Shown here: positions 50,743 through 59,508 of the stretch, piece after piece
Layout of the letters: each line of letters opens with the position of its first letter
How positions within the stretch are numbered: position 1 is the first letter of the stretch
Assembly (NCBI GenBank): GCA_016192145.1
Contig: JACPUT010000011.1
Coordinates: 124,001-188,000, forward strand
DNA length: 64,000 nt
Direction of reading: 5' to 3'
Source: Acidobacteriota bacterium
Lineage (GTDB): Bacteria; Acidobacteriota; Holophagae; Holophagales; Holophagaceae
Notes under the pieces: generated by a model
Told to the model about the DNA's origin: nothing
What the model saw: only the letters and a program-made list of their open reading frames with translations
Databases searched by the model: none
Translations under genes and position numbers: made by a program

Positions 50743-51867
50743 ATGTGGAATCGCATCCGAGCCCTCGTCTGGAAGGAATTCCTCCAGCTCCGCCGCGACA
50801 AGCTGACCCTGGTGATGATCCTCTTCATCCCGCTCTTCCAGATCACCATCTACGGCTTCCTCAACAACGACGTGAAGCACCTCCACACCATCGTCCTCGA
50901 TGAGAGCCGGAGCCAGGAAAGCCGCGACTTCGTCCAGGCCATGAGCGCCACCCAATACTTCGATGTGCAGGGCGAAGTCTCCAGCGAAGCCCAGATCCGC
51001 GACCTCATCGACAAGGGCAAGGCGGAGGTGGCCATCTGGTTCCCCCCGGACTACGCGCGCGAACTCCGTGGCGGCGGCACCGCCCAGGCCCTGGTGATCG
51101 TGGACGCCAGCAACGCCACCGTGGCGGGCACGGCCATGTCCGTGGCCTTCGGCGTGGGCCAGACGCGCAGCACCCAGATCATGTTCGACCGCATGGGCTA
51201 TGGCCAGGCCACCAAGCCCAAGACCCCCATCGATCTGCGCATCCGCCCCTGGTACAACCCCAACCTCCGAACCCCCAACTTCATCATCCCCGGCCTCGTG
51301 GCGATCATCGTCTCCATGACCTGCGTGATGTTCGCGGCCGCCAGCATCGTGAAGGAGAAGGAGCGTGGCACCCTAGATCAGGTGATGGTGACCCCGGTGC
51401 GCCCCTTGGAGCTCTTCCTGGGCAAGGTCATCCCCATCATCGGCATGGCCTACGCCCAGATGACCGTGCTGCTCGTGCTCGCCCGGGTGGCCTTCAACGT
51501 GCCCATCGCCGGCAGCATCCTCCTGCTCTACGCCTCGGCCTTCCTCTTCATCGTGGCCATGCTCGGCGTGGGCGTGCGCATCAGCACCGTGGCCCAGAGC
51601 CAGGCTCAGGCCAGCCAGATGAGCTTCATGATGTTCCTGCCGATGGTCTTCCTCTCGGATTACATCTTCCCCATCCACGGCATGCCGTGGCCCTTCCAAG
51701 TCATCAGCGAGCTCATCCCCGTCACCCACTTCATCCGCATCATGCGCGCGATCGTCATGCGCGGCGTCGGCCTCGAGGTCATCTGGATCCACGCCGCGAA
51801 GCTGCTGCTCTTCATCGCCTTCATCTGGACCATCGCCGTGAAGGGCATGAAGCGGGCGGCAGCCTAA
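50743..51867 (+). CDS. ABC-2 type permease
   Basis: The 374-residue permease has an N-terminal helix (LTLVMILFIPLFQITIYGFL), a large periplasmic loop of about 150 residues, and five C-terminal helices with the KEKERGTLDQVMVTPVRPLE elbow characteristic of ABC-2 permeases (YhhJ/YbhS/YbhR type). AAGGAGG precedes ATG 50743. Only one permease gene is present, so it should act as a homodimer, unlike the ybhS-ybhR pair. It is last gene of the tetR operon. Confidence 0.92.
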   Translation: MWNRIRALVWKEFLQLRRDKLTLVMILFIPLFQITIYGFLNNDVKHLHTIVLDESRSQESRDFVQAMSATQYFDVQGEVSSEAQIRDLIDKGKAEVAIWFPPDYARELRGGGTAQALVIVDASNATVAGTAMSVAFGVGQTRSTQIMFDRMGYGQATKPKTPIDLRIRPWYNPNLRTPNFIIPGLVAIIVSMTCVMFAAASIVKEKERGTLDQVMVTPVRPLELFLGKVIPIIGMAYAQMTVLLVLARVAFNVPIAGSILLLYASAFLFIVAMLGVGVRISTVAQSQAQASQMSFMMFLPMVFLSDYIFPIHGMPWPFQVISELIPVTHFIRIMRAIVMRGVGLEVIWIHAAKLLLFIAFIWTIAVKGMKRAAA

Positions 51868-51876
51868 AAGCCCATG

Positions 51877-51946
51877 AACCGCGAATGACGCGAATGGGCG
51901 CGAATGAAAAGCATCCCATTCGCGTCCATTCGCGTCATTCGCGGTT
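51877..51946. repeat. Periodic-arm inverted repeat (9-nt units) between convergent operons
   Basis: The left arm 51877-51906 has three CGCGAAT units. The right arm 51917-51946 is its reverse complement with 1 mismatch in 30. The spacer is 10 nt. The unit is the same as in the his-operon copy at 13914. It separates the ABC exporter from the metal efflux operon. Confidence 0.92.
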
Positions 51947-51956
51947 AAAGGCTCTA

Positions 51957-52178
51957 TTACTTCTTCGCCTTCAACGACCCATCCTTGTTCAGGTAGGTAT
52001 CCGGGCTGGCCTTGAGCTTGGCGTCGCAGCCATTGCAACAGAGCAGGTAGCTGCGGCCCCGGACGACGACGCTGGGGCTCTTGCCGGGGGTGACCTTGCC
52101 GCCCATGACGGGGCAGACGGTGTTGGTGGCCGGCGCGGGGTTCGCGCCGAGGAGGGCGGTGAGGAGGAGGGGGAACAT
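51957..52178 (-). CDS. Small exported Cys-rich metal-binding-like protein
   Basis: This 73-residue protein has a short signal peptide (MFPLLLTALLGANPAPA). The mature part resembles a YHS/TRASH metal-binding domain: VCPVMGGKV, then YLLCCNGCDAKLKASPDTYL, with four Cys. Such modules bind copper or zinc. It directly follows the CusA-like gene. AAAGGA precedes ATG 52178; an ATG at 52193 overlapping the cusA stop is the alternative. A periplasmic metal chaperone role for the efflux system is inference. Confidence 0.8.
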   Translation of the reverse strand: MFPLLLTALLGANPAPATNTVCPVMGGKVTPGKSPSVVVRGRSYLLCCNGCDAKLKASPDTYLNKDGSLKAKK

Positions 52179-52192
52179 GGCGTTTCCTTTCA

Positions 52193-55100
52193 TCAGGCCG
52201 GGAGGGTTCCGGCAGGGGTGGCATCGTCGGTCACTTCATGGCGCTTCCAGAGGAAGTACACGGCCGGATAGACGAGGAGTTCGAGCACGAAGCTGGTCAG
52301 CAGACCGCCCACCATGGGCGCGGCGATGCGCTTCATGAGGTCGGCGCCGGTGCCCGTGGCCCAGAGGATGGGCAGCAGGCCCATGAAGGCGGCAAGCACG
52401 GTCATGGCCTTGGGGCGCACGCGCTTCACCGCGCCATGGATGAGGGCTTCCACGAGGTCGGAGCGCGTGTTCAGCTTGCCGGCCTTGCGGGCCTCCTCCA
52501 GGGAGAGATCCAGGAAGAGGATCATGAACACGCCGGTTTCGGCATCCAGGCCCAGGAGGGCGATGAGGCCCACCCACACGCCGACGCTGAGGTTGTAGCC
52601 CAGGAACCAGAGGAGCCAGAAGGCGCCGATGGCGCTGAAGGGCACGGCCAGCATCACCAGGCTCGCCTTGGCGGCGGACTTGGTATTGGCGTAGAGCAGG
52701 CCGAAGATCAGCAGCAGGGTGAACGGCACGATCACGGCCATGCGATCCCGCACGCGGATCATGTTTTCATACTGGCCGCTCCAGGTGAGCGTGTAGCCCT
52801 CGGGGCGCTTGAGATCCTTCACGGCGGCCTTGGCCTTGGCCACGAAGGCGCCGATATCCACCTTGGTGGCGTCGAAATCCAGCAGCACGTAGCCGTTGAG
52901 CTGGCCGTTCTCGTTGCGGATCATGGCGGGGCCCGTGGTGAGCTTGAGTTCCGCCACCTCGCCCAGGGCCACGAAACCGCCGCCGGGGAGCGCCAGGGGC
53001 ACCCGGGCCAGGGAGCCCAGATCCTCGCGGTAGTCGCGTTGCAGCCGCACATTGATGGGAATGCGCGCACGGCCCTCGAGCACCATGCCCTGGTTATCCC
53101 CTCCGATGGAGGTCATCACGGCCATGGAGGCCATTTCCACGCTGAGGCCATACCGGGCGAGGCGATCCCGCTTGAGCTCGAAGTCCAGGAAGTAGCCCTC
53201 CGCGGTGCGTTCCGCGAAAGCGCTTCGGACGCCGGGCACGTGCTGGAGCATACCTTCCGCTTCGACCGCCAACCGTTGGATCACGGCCAGATCGGGGCCG
53301 TTGACCTTGAGCCCCACGGGAGTGCGGATGCCCGTGCTCAGCATGTCGATGCGGGCCTTGATGGGGTAGGTCCAGGCGTTGGGGAAGGCGGGCAGGCGCA
53401 CCGCCTGGTCCAGATCGCGGATCACGTCCTGGGTGCCGATGCGATCCGGCCAGAACGGCCGCAGGGGCGCCTTCAGCCAATTCGGGGCCCAGCCGCTGTA
53501 CCAGCGATCCCGCTCCCGCCATTGATCCCGTGGCTTGAGTTCGATGACCGTCTCCATCATGGAGAAGGGCGCGGGGTCCGTGGCCGTCTCGGCCCGCCCC
53601 GCCTTGCCGAAGACCCGGGATACCTCGGGCACGGTGCGGATGAGGCGGTCCTGCACTTGGAGCAGGCGCGCCGCTTCGGTCTGGCTCAGCCCCGGCAACG
53701 TCGAAGGCATGTAGAGGAGGGTGCCTTCATCCAGGGGCGGCATGAATTCGCTGCCCAGGGACATGTAGACGGGAATGGTCCCGGCCACCAGCAGGAGCGC
53801 CGTCACGACGGTCGCCTTGGCGTGGCGGATCACGAAACGGCACGGCCCCTCGTAGAGCCGGTGCAGGAGGGCGCTGACGGGGTGCTTCTCCTCCGGGTGG
53901 TAGGTGCCCACCAGGGCCGAGGTGGCCATCTTCGCCAGGAACCGGGGGTGGAAGTGGAAGGGGTCCATGCGCGCGAAGAGCATGCGCAGGGCCGGATCCA
54001 GCGTGAGGGCCAGCAGGGCGGCGATGGCCATGGCGAAGGTCTTGGAGTAGGCGAGGGGTCGGAAGAGGCGCCCCTCCTGATCCACCAGGGCGAATACGGG
54101 GATGAAGGCCACCGCCACCACGAGCAGGCTGAAGAAGACGGAGGGACCCACCTCCATCAAGGCGCCGAGTCGAACTTGGTGGAAGTCGCCCGGCCGGCCG
54201 GAAGCGTCCCACTCCTGGATGCGCTTGTAGGCGTTCTCCACCTCCACGATGGCGCCATCCACCAGCACGCCGATGCTGATGGCGATGCCCGCCAGGCTCA
54301 TGAGGTTGGTGGTCTGCCCCGTCCAGGCCATGGGAAGGAAGGCCAGGGCCACGGAGATGGGGATGGTGAGGATGGGCACCATCGCCGAAGGCGCATGCCA
54401 GAGGAAGAGCAGGATCACCAGGGAGACGATGATCATCTCCTCGATGAGCTTGTGGGTGACCGTCTTCACGGAATTCTGGATGAGGGTGCTGCGGTCATAG
54501 ACCTCGATCACCTCCGTGCCCTCCGGCAGGCCCGCCTTCAGCTCCGCCAGCTTCTCCTTCACGGAGTTGATGACGTTGAGGGCGTTCTCCCCCTGCCTCA
54601 TGACCACGATGCCGCTCACGGCATCGCCCTGCCCATCCAGATCCGTGACCCCGCGCCGGATCTCCGGGCCATAGGAGACGTTGGCGACTTCGGAAAGACG
54701 GACGGGGGTCCCATTGGCGGCTTTCAACACCGCCTGCTCCAGATCGGCGGGGGTGCGGACGTAGCCCCGGCCCCGGACCATGTATTCACGTCCCGCCTGT
54801 TCCAGCAGGCGACCGCCCGCTTCGACATTGGCGCCCTTCACGGCGGCCACCACGGCCTCCATGGAGATGCCGTAGGAGGCGAGGCGGTTGGGGTTCACCT
54901 CCACCTGGAACTGCCGGGCCTGCCCACCGACGGTGGCCACTTCGGCCACGCCGGGGAGGCTCTGCAGCGCGTAGCGCAGGAACCAGTCCTGATGGTGGCG
55001 CAGGGCTTCGGTGGGGGTTTTCCCGCTGCGGTCGACCAGGGCGTACTGATAGACCCACCCCACGGACGTGGCGTCGGGTCCCAGCTCCGTCTTCGCTCCG

Positions 55101-55501
55101 GCGGGCAGGTTCGCTTGGATCTTGGAGAGGTATTCCAGCACCCGGCTGCGGGCCCAGTAGAGATCGGTGCCATCTTCGAAGATGACGTAGACATAGCTGG
55201 CCCCGAAATCGGAGAGGCCGCGCACGGCCTTCACCTTGGGCGCCCCCAGCAGGCTCGTGACGATGGGGGTGGTGACCTGGTCCTCCACCAGATCAGGACT
55301 CCGATCCCATTTGGAGAAGACGATGACCTGGGTATCGCTGAGATCCGGCAGGGCATCCAGCGGCATGCGCCGCATGGTCCAGGCGGAGAAGGCCAGCAGG
55401 ATGATCGTGCAGGCCAGCACCAGCCAGCGCCGCTCGGCGCTGAAGCGGATGATCTTCTGGAGGAAGGTCGGGTTTTCAGGGTCGTAGACGGATTGATGCA
55501 T
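52193..55501 (-). CDS. cusA: CusA/CzcA-type heavy-metal RND transporter
   Basis: The 1102-residue inner-membrane pump exports metal ions using the proton gradient. Twelve hydrophobic helices surround two large periplasmic loops. The HME-RND proton-relay motif in TM4 is GVLVDGAIVEVEN. TM1 is followed by RRMPLDALPDLSDTQVIV, typical of the monovalent-metal (Cu/Ag) clade. Met residues in FSMMETVIELKPRDQWRE fit the CusA methionine pathway. It has 9-nt spacing from the adaptor gene. Copper/silver rather than zinc/cobalt is the better guess. Confidence 0.93.
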   Translation of the reverse strand: MHQSVYDPENPTFLQKIIRFSAERRWLVLACTIILLAFSAWTMRRMPLDALPDLSDTQVIVFSKWDRSPDLVEDQVTTPIVTSLLGAPKVKAVRGLSDFGASYVYVIFEDGTDLYWARSRVLEYLSKIQANLPAGAKTELGPDATSVGWVYQYALVDRSGKTPTEALRHHQDWFLRYALQSLPGVAEVATVGGQARQFQVEVNPNRLASYGISMEAVVAAVKGANVEAGGRLLEQAGREYMVRGRGYVRTPADLEQAVLKAANGTPVRLSEVANVSYGPEIRRGVTDLDGQGDAVSGIVVMRQGENALNVINSVKEKLAELKAGLPEGTEVIEVYDRSTLIQNSVKTVTHKLIEEMIIVSLVILLFLWHAPSAMVPILTIPISVALAFLPMAWTGQTTNLMSLAGIAISIGVLVDGAIVEVENAYKRIQEWDASGRPGDFHQVRLGALMEVGPSVFFSLLVVAVAFIPVFALVDQEGRLFRPLAYSKTFAMAIAALLALTLDPALRMLFARMDPFHFHPRFLAKMATSALVGTYHPEEKHPVSALLHRLYEGPCRFVIRHAKATVVTALLLVAGTIPVYMSLGSEFMPPLDEGTLLYMPSTLPGLSQTEAARLLQVQDRLIRTVPEVSRVFGKAGRAETATDPAPFSMMETVIELKPRDQWRERDRWYSGWAPNWLKAPLRPFWPDRIGTQDVIRDLDQAVRLPAFPNAWTYPIKARIDMLSTGIRTPVGLKVNGPDLAVIQRLAVEAEGMLQHVPGVRSAFAERTAEGYFLDFELKRDRLARYGLSVEMASMAVMTSIGGDNQGMVLEGRARIPINVRLQRDYREDLGSLARVPLALPGGGFVALGEVAELKLTTGPAMIRNENGQLNGYVLLDFDATKVDIGAFVAKAKAAVKDLKRPEGYTLTWSGQYENMIRVRDRMAVIVPFTLLLIFGLLYANTKSAAKASLVMLAVPFSAIGAFWLLWFLGYNLSVGVWVGLIALLGLDAETGVFMILFLDLSLEEARKAGKLNTRSDLVEALIHGAVKRVRPKAMTVLAAFMGLLPILWATGTGADLMKRIAAPMVGGLLTSFVLELLVYPAVYFLWKRHEVTDDATPAGTLPA

Positions 55502-55510
55502 CGGAGTCTC

Positions 55511-56761
55511 CTAGTGACCCGCGTGACCGGGATCGGTCATCCGCTGCAGCACGGCCTTCAGCCGCGATTCCGAGTCCACGAGGAACGTCGCCCCGCGCAC
55601 CACGCGCTCGCCGGCCATGAGGCCGGATCTCACTTCCACCGATTCGCTCCCACGCTCGCCCAACTCCACCACCTTGGGCATCAGGCGGCCCTGGCCGAGA
55701 TCCACGAAGACGAGCCTGCGCTTGCCGCTGTCCAACACCGCATCCACGGGCACCGTGAGCGCCTTGCGGGCCGGGGCCTCGAAGCTGACCTCGCCGAGCA
55801 TCTCCGGCTTCAGGGCCATCCCCGGGTTGGCCAGGGTGATGCGGGCGCGCAGGGTCCGCGTCTGCGCGTTGAGACCTGCGTCGAGGAAGGCCACCTGCCC
55901 GCGGAAGCTCCGCCCGAGGGCGGGCACGTTGAAGGAGGCACCCTGCCCCACCTTCACCCGGGGCGCATCCGCCTCGAAGAGGTCCACGGCCACCCACACC
56001 ACGCCGAGATCCGTCACTTCCATGGCGGTCTCACCGGCCGGAAGGCGCTGGCCCTCCACCACGGATTTGGCGGTGACGATGCCCGTGACGGGGCTGAGGT
56101 AGGTCTGGGTTCGTTGGGGCGCGCCCCCCGCTTCCAGGGCCGCGATCGCCGCTTCAGGCACATCCAGCACCCGCAAGCGCTGGCGGGAGGCCTCCACCAT
56201 GCCTTCGCCCAGGGCCGCCCGGTTGCGCAGGGCCAGGGCGAACTCCTTCTGGGCCGCCAGCAGATCGTGGCTGAAGTACTCGAAGAGCGGTTCGCCCGCC
56301 CGCACGGGCTTGCCCACGAAGTCGGCGCGGAGGCGTTCGAGGTAGCCCTCCACCTTGAGCGCGACTTTCCTCACGCGCGTTTCGTCGGCGGTCACCCGCC
56401 CCGGGGCGCGCCACCCGCCCCCCATGGGCCCTTCGGCCACCTCGGCGAAGCGCAGGCCCATGAGTTGCTGGCGCTCGGGGCTGAGCGTCACGGTGGCCTG
56501 CCCCTCCACCTCGGAGCTGCCGCCTTCGCCTTCCATGAGCACCAAGTCCATGCCGCAGATGGGGCAGCTGCCCGGGTGATCCTGGAGGATCTGCGGGTGC
56601 ATGGGGCACTGGTACATCTTCTTGGTTGGGGCGGGAGCTGCCGCCGTGGGAGCGACCGTGGGCTTCCGCAGCAGCGCCCAGGCCACTCCACCGCCGGCCA
56701 CCAGCCCGGCCACGAGCCCCATGGCGAGACCCTTCATCGTCGAATTCGCAGGCGTCTTCAT
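55511..56761 (-). CDS. cusB: CusB-type RND adaptor with heavy-metal-binding domain
   Basis: The 416-residue membrane fusion protein has an N-terminal membrane anchor (GLAMGLVAGLVAGGGVAWALL). A heavy-metal-binding domain follows (YQCPMHPQIL and SCPICGMDLVLMEG, Cys pairs near 52 and 66). Then come the lipoyl/barrel domains typical of CusB (KVEGYLERLRADFVGKPV, TYLSPVTGIVTAK and LWVAVDLFEAD-like VWVAVDLFEAD). The CPMHP module can hand metal to the pump. It sits between the channel and the pump genes, in the order C-B-A. Confidence 0.93.
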   Translation of the reverse strand: MKTPANSTMKGLAMGLVAGLVAGGGVAWALLRKPTVAPTAAAPAPTKKMYQCPMHPQILQDHPGSCPICGMDLVLMEGEGGSSEVEGQATVTLSPERQQLMGLRFAEVAEGPMGGGWRAPGRVTADETRVRKVALKVEGYLERLRADFVGKPVRAGEPLFEYFSHDLLAAQKEFALALRNRAALGEGMVEASRQRLRVLDVPEAAIAALEAGGAPQRTQTYLSPVTGIVTAKSVVEGQRLPAGETAMEVTDLGVVWVAVDLFEADAPRVKVGQGASFNVPALGRSFRGQVAFLDAGLNAQTRTLRARITLANPGMALKPEMLGEVSFEAPARKALTVPVDAVLDSGKRRLVFVDLGQGRLMPKVVELGERGSESVEVRSGLMAGERVVRGATFLVDSESRLKAVLQRMTDPGHAGH

Positions 56762-56768
56762 GGGTACC

Positions 56769-58181
56769 TCACATCTTCATGGGTTGGGCCGCGGCGGGAC
56801 TCGCCGCCGCGGGGGATGTTCGGGTGGGGGTGGAGCTGGGGGCGGAGGTCGAGGCTCCCAAAGCCGTCATGGAAGCAGCCCCGGTGCCCAGGGAAGCCGA
56901 CGGCGCGAGGCTCAGGGCCTCCTGGGCCAGGGACAGTTGATGGGCCTGCACCCGAAGGTCGAGGGCTTCACCGCGATCCCGCAGGCGTCCCCGGATGGCA
57001 TCCAGCAGGGGCCCCAGGGCGCCCCGCCCCGATTCCACCTGGGCCTGGGCCGTTTCCACGAGCGCATCGTCCTGGGGCAGCACGCGCTGCTCCAGGAGAT
57101 CGAGGGAGTTCCGCACCGCTTCCAGGCGCGCGGCGCGCTCCCGGGTGCGCAGGGCCAGCAGGCTCTGAACGCTCCGGGCCTCGGCCTCCGCGCCCTGCCC
57201 TTCGGCATTCCGCTGGACGCTCATGGCCGAGGATCGGCGGCCGAAGGGCAGCGTGAAGCCAACTTCCGCCTTCCAGCCCGAATCGCCCATGGGGCCGCGC
57301 ATGTAGCCCGCACCCACCCGGACATCAGGCCGCCGGTCCAGCCGCGCCAGCTCCATCCCCGCCTTCGCGGCGGATCGGCGGGCGCGCGCCGCCTGCAGCT
57401 CCGGGCTGCGGGCTTCGGCGATGCTCAAGGTCTCGCTCACGGAGATGCGCTCCGGTACGGGGCTGTCGGCCAGGCTGGGAAGGGCTGGAAGGGCCACCTC
57501 GGGCTCCCGCCCTGCCAGGCGGTTCAGGTTCCAACGCACGGCTTCCAGTTCGGCCTCCAAGGCCACCTTGCGCTGGGCCAGGCGGCTACGCTCCAGGGCG
57601 GCCTGCAGCACCTCGGCCTGGCTGCCCTGCCCATGGGCATAGTGGCTCTGCGCCAGGGCCTCGGCTTCACCGATCACCTGGGTTTCCCGGCTCAGCAGGT
57701 CCACTCGGGCCTGCAGGGCCTGGGCCTCCAGCCAGGTGCCTTTAACTTGTTGGATCAGATCCATCCGCACGCGTTCCAAGTCGGCCTCGGCCGCCGTGGC
57801 GAGCGCCCGGGCCTCCTGCCCTCGCGCCGCCCGCTTGCCGGGCCAGGGCAGGCCTTGGCTGACCATCAGGGAAGTCTGCGTCATGGGTTCCAGGCGGGCC
57901 ATGATGGGCATCCCGCCCATGGCATCGGGCACCGTGACCTCGCCGGCCATGGTGCGCTCCACGCCGAGGCTCACCTCGGGATCGGGCAGCGCGCGGGCCT
58001 GGTCTTCCAAAGCACTGGCCATGCGGGCCTGGGCCCGGCTCCGGGCGAGATCCGGATGCCGGTCCAGAGCCTCCTGAATCAGGCGGTCCAGTTCAGGGGA
58101 TTGGACGGGATGGGGGGACGGGGACGGGGTCTGAGCCAGGGCCACCAGCCCGGACGCAGCCCACCACAGGGGCAGACGCAT
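56769..58181 (-). CDS. cusC: CusC/TolC-like outer-membrane efflux protein
   Basis: The 470-residue outer-membrane factor has a signal peptide (MRLPLWWAASGLVALAQ). Two structural repeats follow, with long helices and PDPEVSLGVER and PDVRVGAGYMRG strands typical of OEP repeats. An Ala/Ser/Pro-rich tail of about 50 residues ends the protein and is unusual for the family. ATG 58181 has CGGAG 7 nt upstream. It is first of the channel-adaptor-pump operon. Confidence 0.9.
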   Translation of the reverse strand: MRLPLWWAASGLVALAQTPSPSPHPVQSPELDRLIQEALDRHPDLARSRAQARMASALEDQARALPDPEVSLGVERTMAGEVTVPDAMGGMPIMARLEPMTQTSLMVSQGLPWPGKRAARGQEARALATAAEADLERVRMDLIQQVKGTWLEAQALQARVDLLSRETQVIGEAEALAQSHYAHGQGSQAEVLQAALERSRLAQRKVALEAELEAVRWNLNRLAGREPEVALPALPSLADSPVPERISVSETLSIAEARSPELQAARARRSAAKAGMELARLDRRPDVRVGAGYMRGPMGDSGWKAEVGFTLPFGRRSSAMSVQRNAEGQGAEAEARSVQSLLALRTRERAARLEAVRNSLDLLEQRVLPQDDALVETAQAQVESGRGALGPLLDAIRGRLRDRGEALDLRVQAHQLSLAQEALSLAPSASLGTGAASMTALGASTSAPSSTPTRTSPAAASPAAAQPMKM

Positions 58182-58227
58182 ATGCACACTCCGAAAGAGG
58201 AAGACGGACCCGGATCGGGGGTCTTAC

Positions 58228-58590
58228 TCAGATTCGAAGGGTGGAAATCCTGGAGAGCCATTGACGCCCACCCGGAGGATCGGCCTCGGGACGCACGGCG
58301 GCGGTGGGGACGACTTCAGAGCTTGTGACATCCAGGCTAAGTCCAGACCAGGCCCGGGGCTCGATCCGGGGAGCCCGGGCGGGCGCGGCCTGCTCAGGGG
58401 CCTGGGTCACGGGAGTCTGCGAGGCCGAAGGCGCTTCGGGAGCCCTGGGGGCGCTGGGCGGGGGCATCGGGCAGGGGCACCGATCCTCGCAACAGCAGCC
58501 GGCAGGCTCCTGGAACGGTTCCATCGCCACGGCCCCGCTTCCCTGCAGGAGCAGGGCCATGGCGAGGAAGATGAACCGAAGGGCCTTCAC
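58228..58590 (-). CDS. Small exported Cys-rich protein of the metal efflux locus
   Basis: A 120-residue protein with signal peptide (ALRFIFLAMALLLQGSGAVA) starting from GTG 58590 (GGA about 6 nt upstream). Just after the signal comes a dense CCCEDRCPCP cluster, then Pro/Ala-rich low-complexity sequence. No family is recognised. The six-residue cysteine cluster and the position 47 nt before cusC suggest periplasmic binding of the exported metal; this is inference. Confidence 0.65.
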   Translation of the reverse strand: MKALRFIFLAMALLLQGSGAVAMEPFQEPAGCCCEDRCPCPMPPPSAPRAPEAPSASQTPVTQAPEQAAPARAPRIEPRAWSGLSLDVTSSEVVPTAAVRPEADPPGGRQWLSRISTLRI

Positions 58591-58747
58591 GGGTTCCAGA
58601 GTATGCCGAGGCACCGGATGGGCCAAGGCTCCATTAGAGTAGATGTGACATGCTCCCCTCTGTTCCCGTTCCCCCCACCTGGGTCCCTTGGCCTTCACAG
58701 GACCTGCCACTCATGGGCGAAGCCCTGGAAACAGGAACTTTGCAGCC

Positions 58748-59488
58748 ATGAAGGGAGCCACGATCCGGTTGGTCTGGCGCTGGCACCTCTGGATGGGGGT
58801 GGCCCTGCTCCTCCCCCTCCTCTGGTGGACGGGCACGGCCCTGATCTTCTCCCTCTGGCCCATCGAGGCCGTTCGCGGCAACACGCTGGCCAAGCACTCG
58901 AAGCCCCAGGAAGTGCGCCTCAGGGCCGACCACCAGCCCCCCGCCCATCTGCTACCGGGAGCCCGCAGTTTGCGGGTCGTTCCGCTGATGGGACGGGCCC
59001 TCGCCTTGGTGGACCGGGGCGCCGAAACCGAGGTTTGGGATATTGAAGCGAACCGGACCCTCGGCCCCGTGATCCCCCTGACCTGGGCCCTGGAGATCGC
59101 CGCCCGGGACGTGGCGGTAGCCGCTGAGCCCTGCGCGATCTACCTGGTGCCGCGGGCCGGGAATGCCATTCGGGTAGCCGGTGAGGGCCCTGATCAGCTG
59201 GAACCCCCGGCCGAATACGCCGGGCCTCGGCCGGCCTACGCCCTCCACTATCCGGGCAGGGCCGGCGTGCACCTCTATGTGGACGCGCTGGATGGCCAGG
59301 TCCGGGCCCGCCGGCGGGCCATCTGGCGGTTCTACGATCTGGCCTTCCGGCTCCACAGCTTCGAGTTCACCGGCGATGGCCTGAAACGCGGCGTCCTGCT
59401 CGCCGTGTGCGCCCTCTGGCTGGCCCTGGGCGTGACGGGCGCCATCATGGCCTGGCGCAGGCTTCGGCCTTCCCGCTCCCAACGTTAG
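58748..59488 (+). CDS. PepSY-like membrane protein
   Basis: The 246-residue protein has an N-terminal helix (LVWRWHLWMGVALLLPLLWWTGTALIF) and a C-terminal helix (GVLLAVCALWLALGVTGAIMAW). The roughly 170-residue periplasmic region between has a PepSY-like strand-helix segment (YPGRAGVHLYVDALDGQVRARRRAIWRFYDLAFRLH). The R-x-W-R-x-H-x-W-x-G start is typical of PepSY-associated membrane proteins linked to metal or siderophore reduction. It is divergent from the metal efflux locus and 20 nt before mqnE. Confidence 0.78.
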   Translation: MKGATIRLVWRWHLWMGVALLLPLLWWTGTALIFSLWPIEAVRGNTLAKHSKPQEVRLRADHQPPAHLLPGARSLRVVPLMGRALALVDRGAETEVWDIEANRTLGPVIPLTWALEIAARDVAVAAEPCAIYLVPRAGNAIRVAGEGPDQLEPPAEYAGPRPAYALHYPGRAGVHLYVDALDGQVRARRRAIWRFYDLAFRLHSFEFTGDGLKRGVLLAVCALWLALGVTGAIMAWRRLRPSRSQR

Positions 59489-59508
59489 ACTGGAAGGTCG
59501 GAGTATCC

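Noticed and set aside
52238-57256. Very long open frame opposite the cusABC genes
   Set aside because: It is the antisense shadow of GC-rich coding sequence. It has no family motifs, while the minus strand encodes complete CusA, CusB and CusC.
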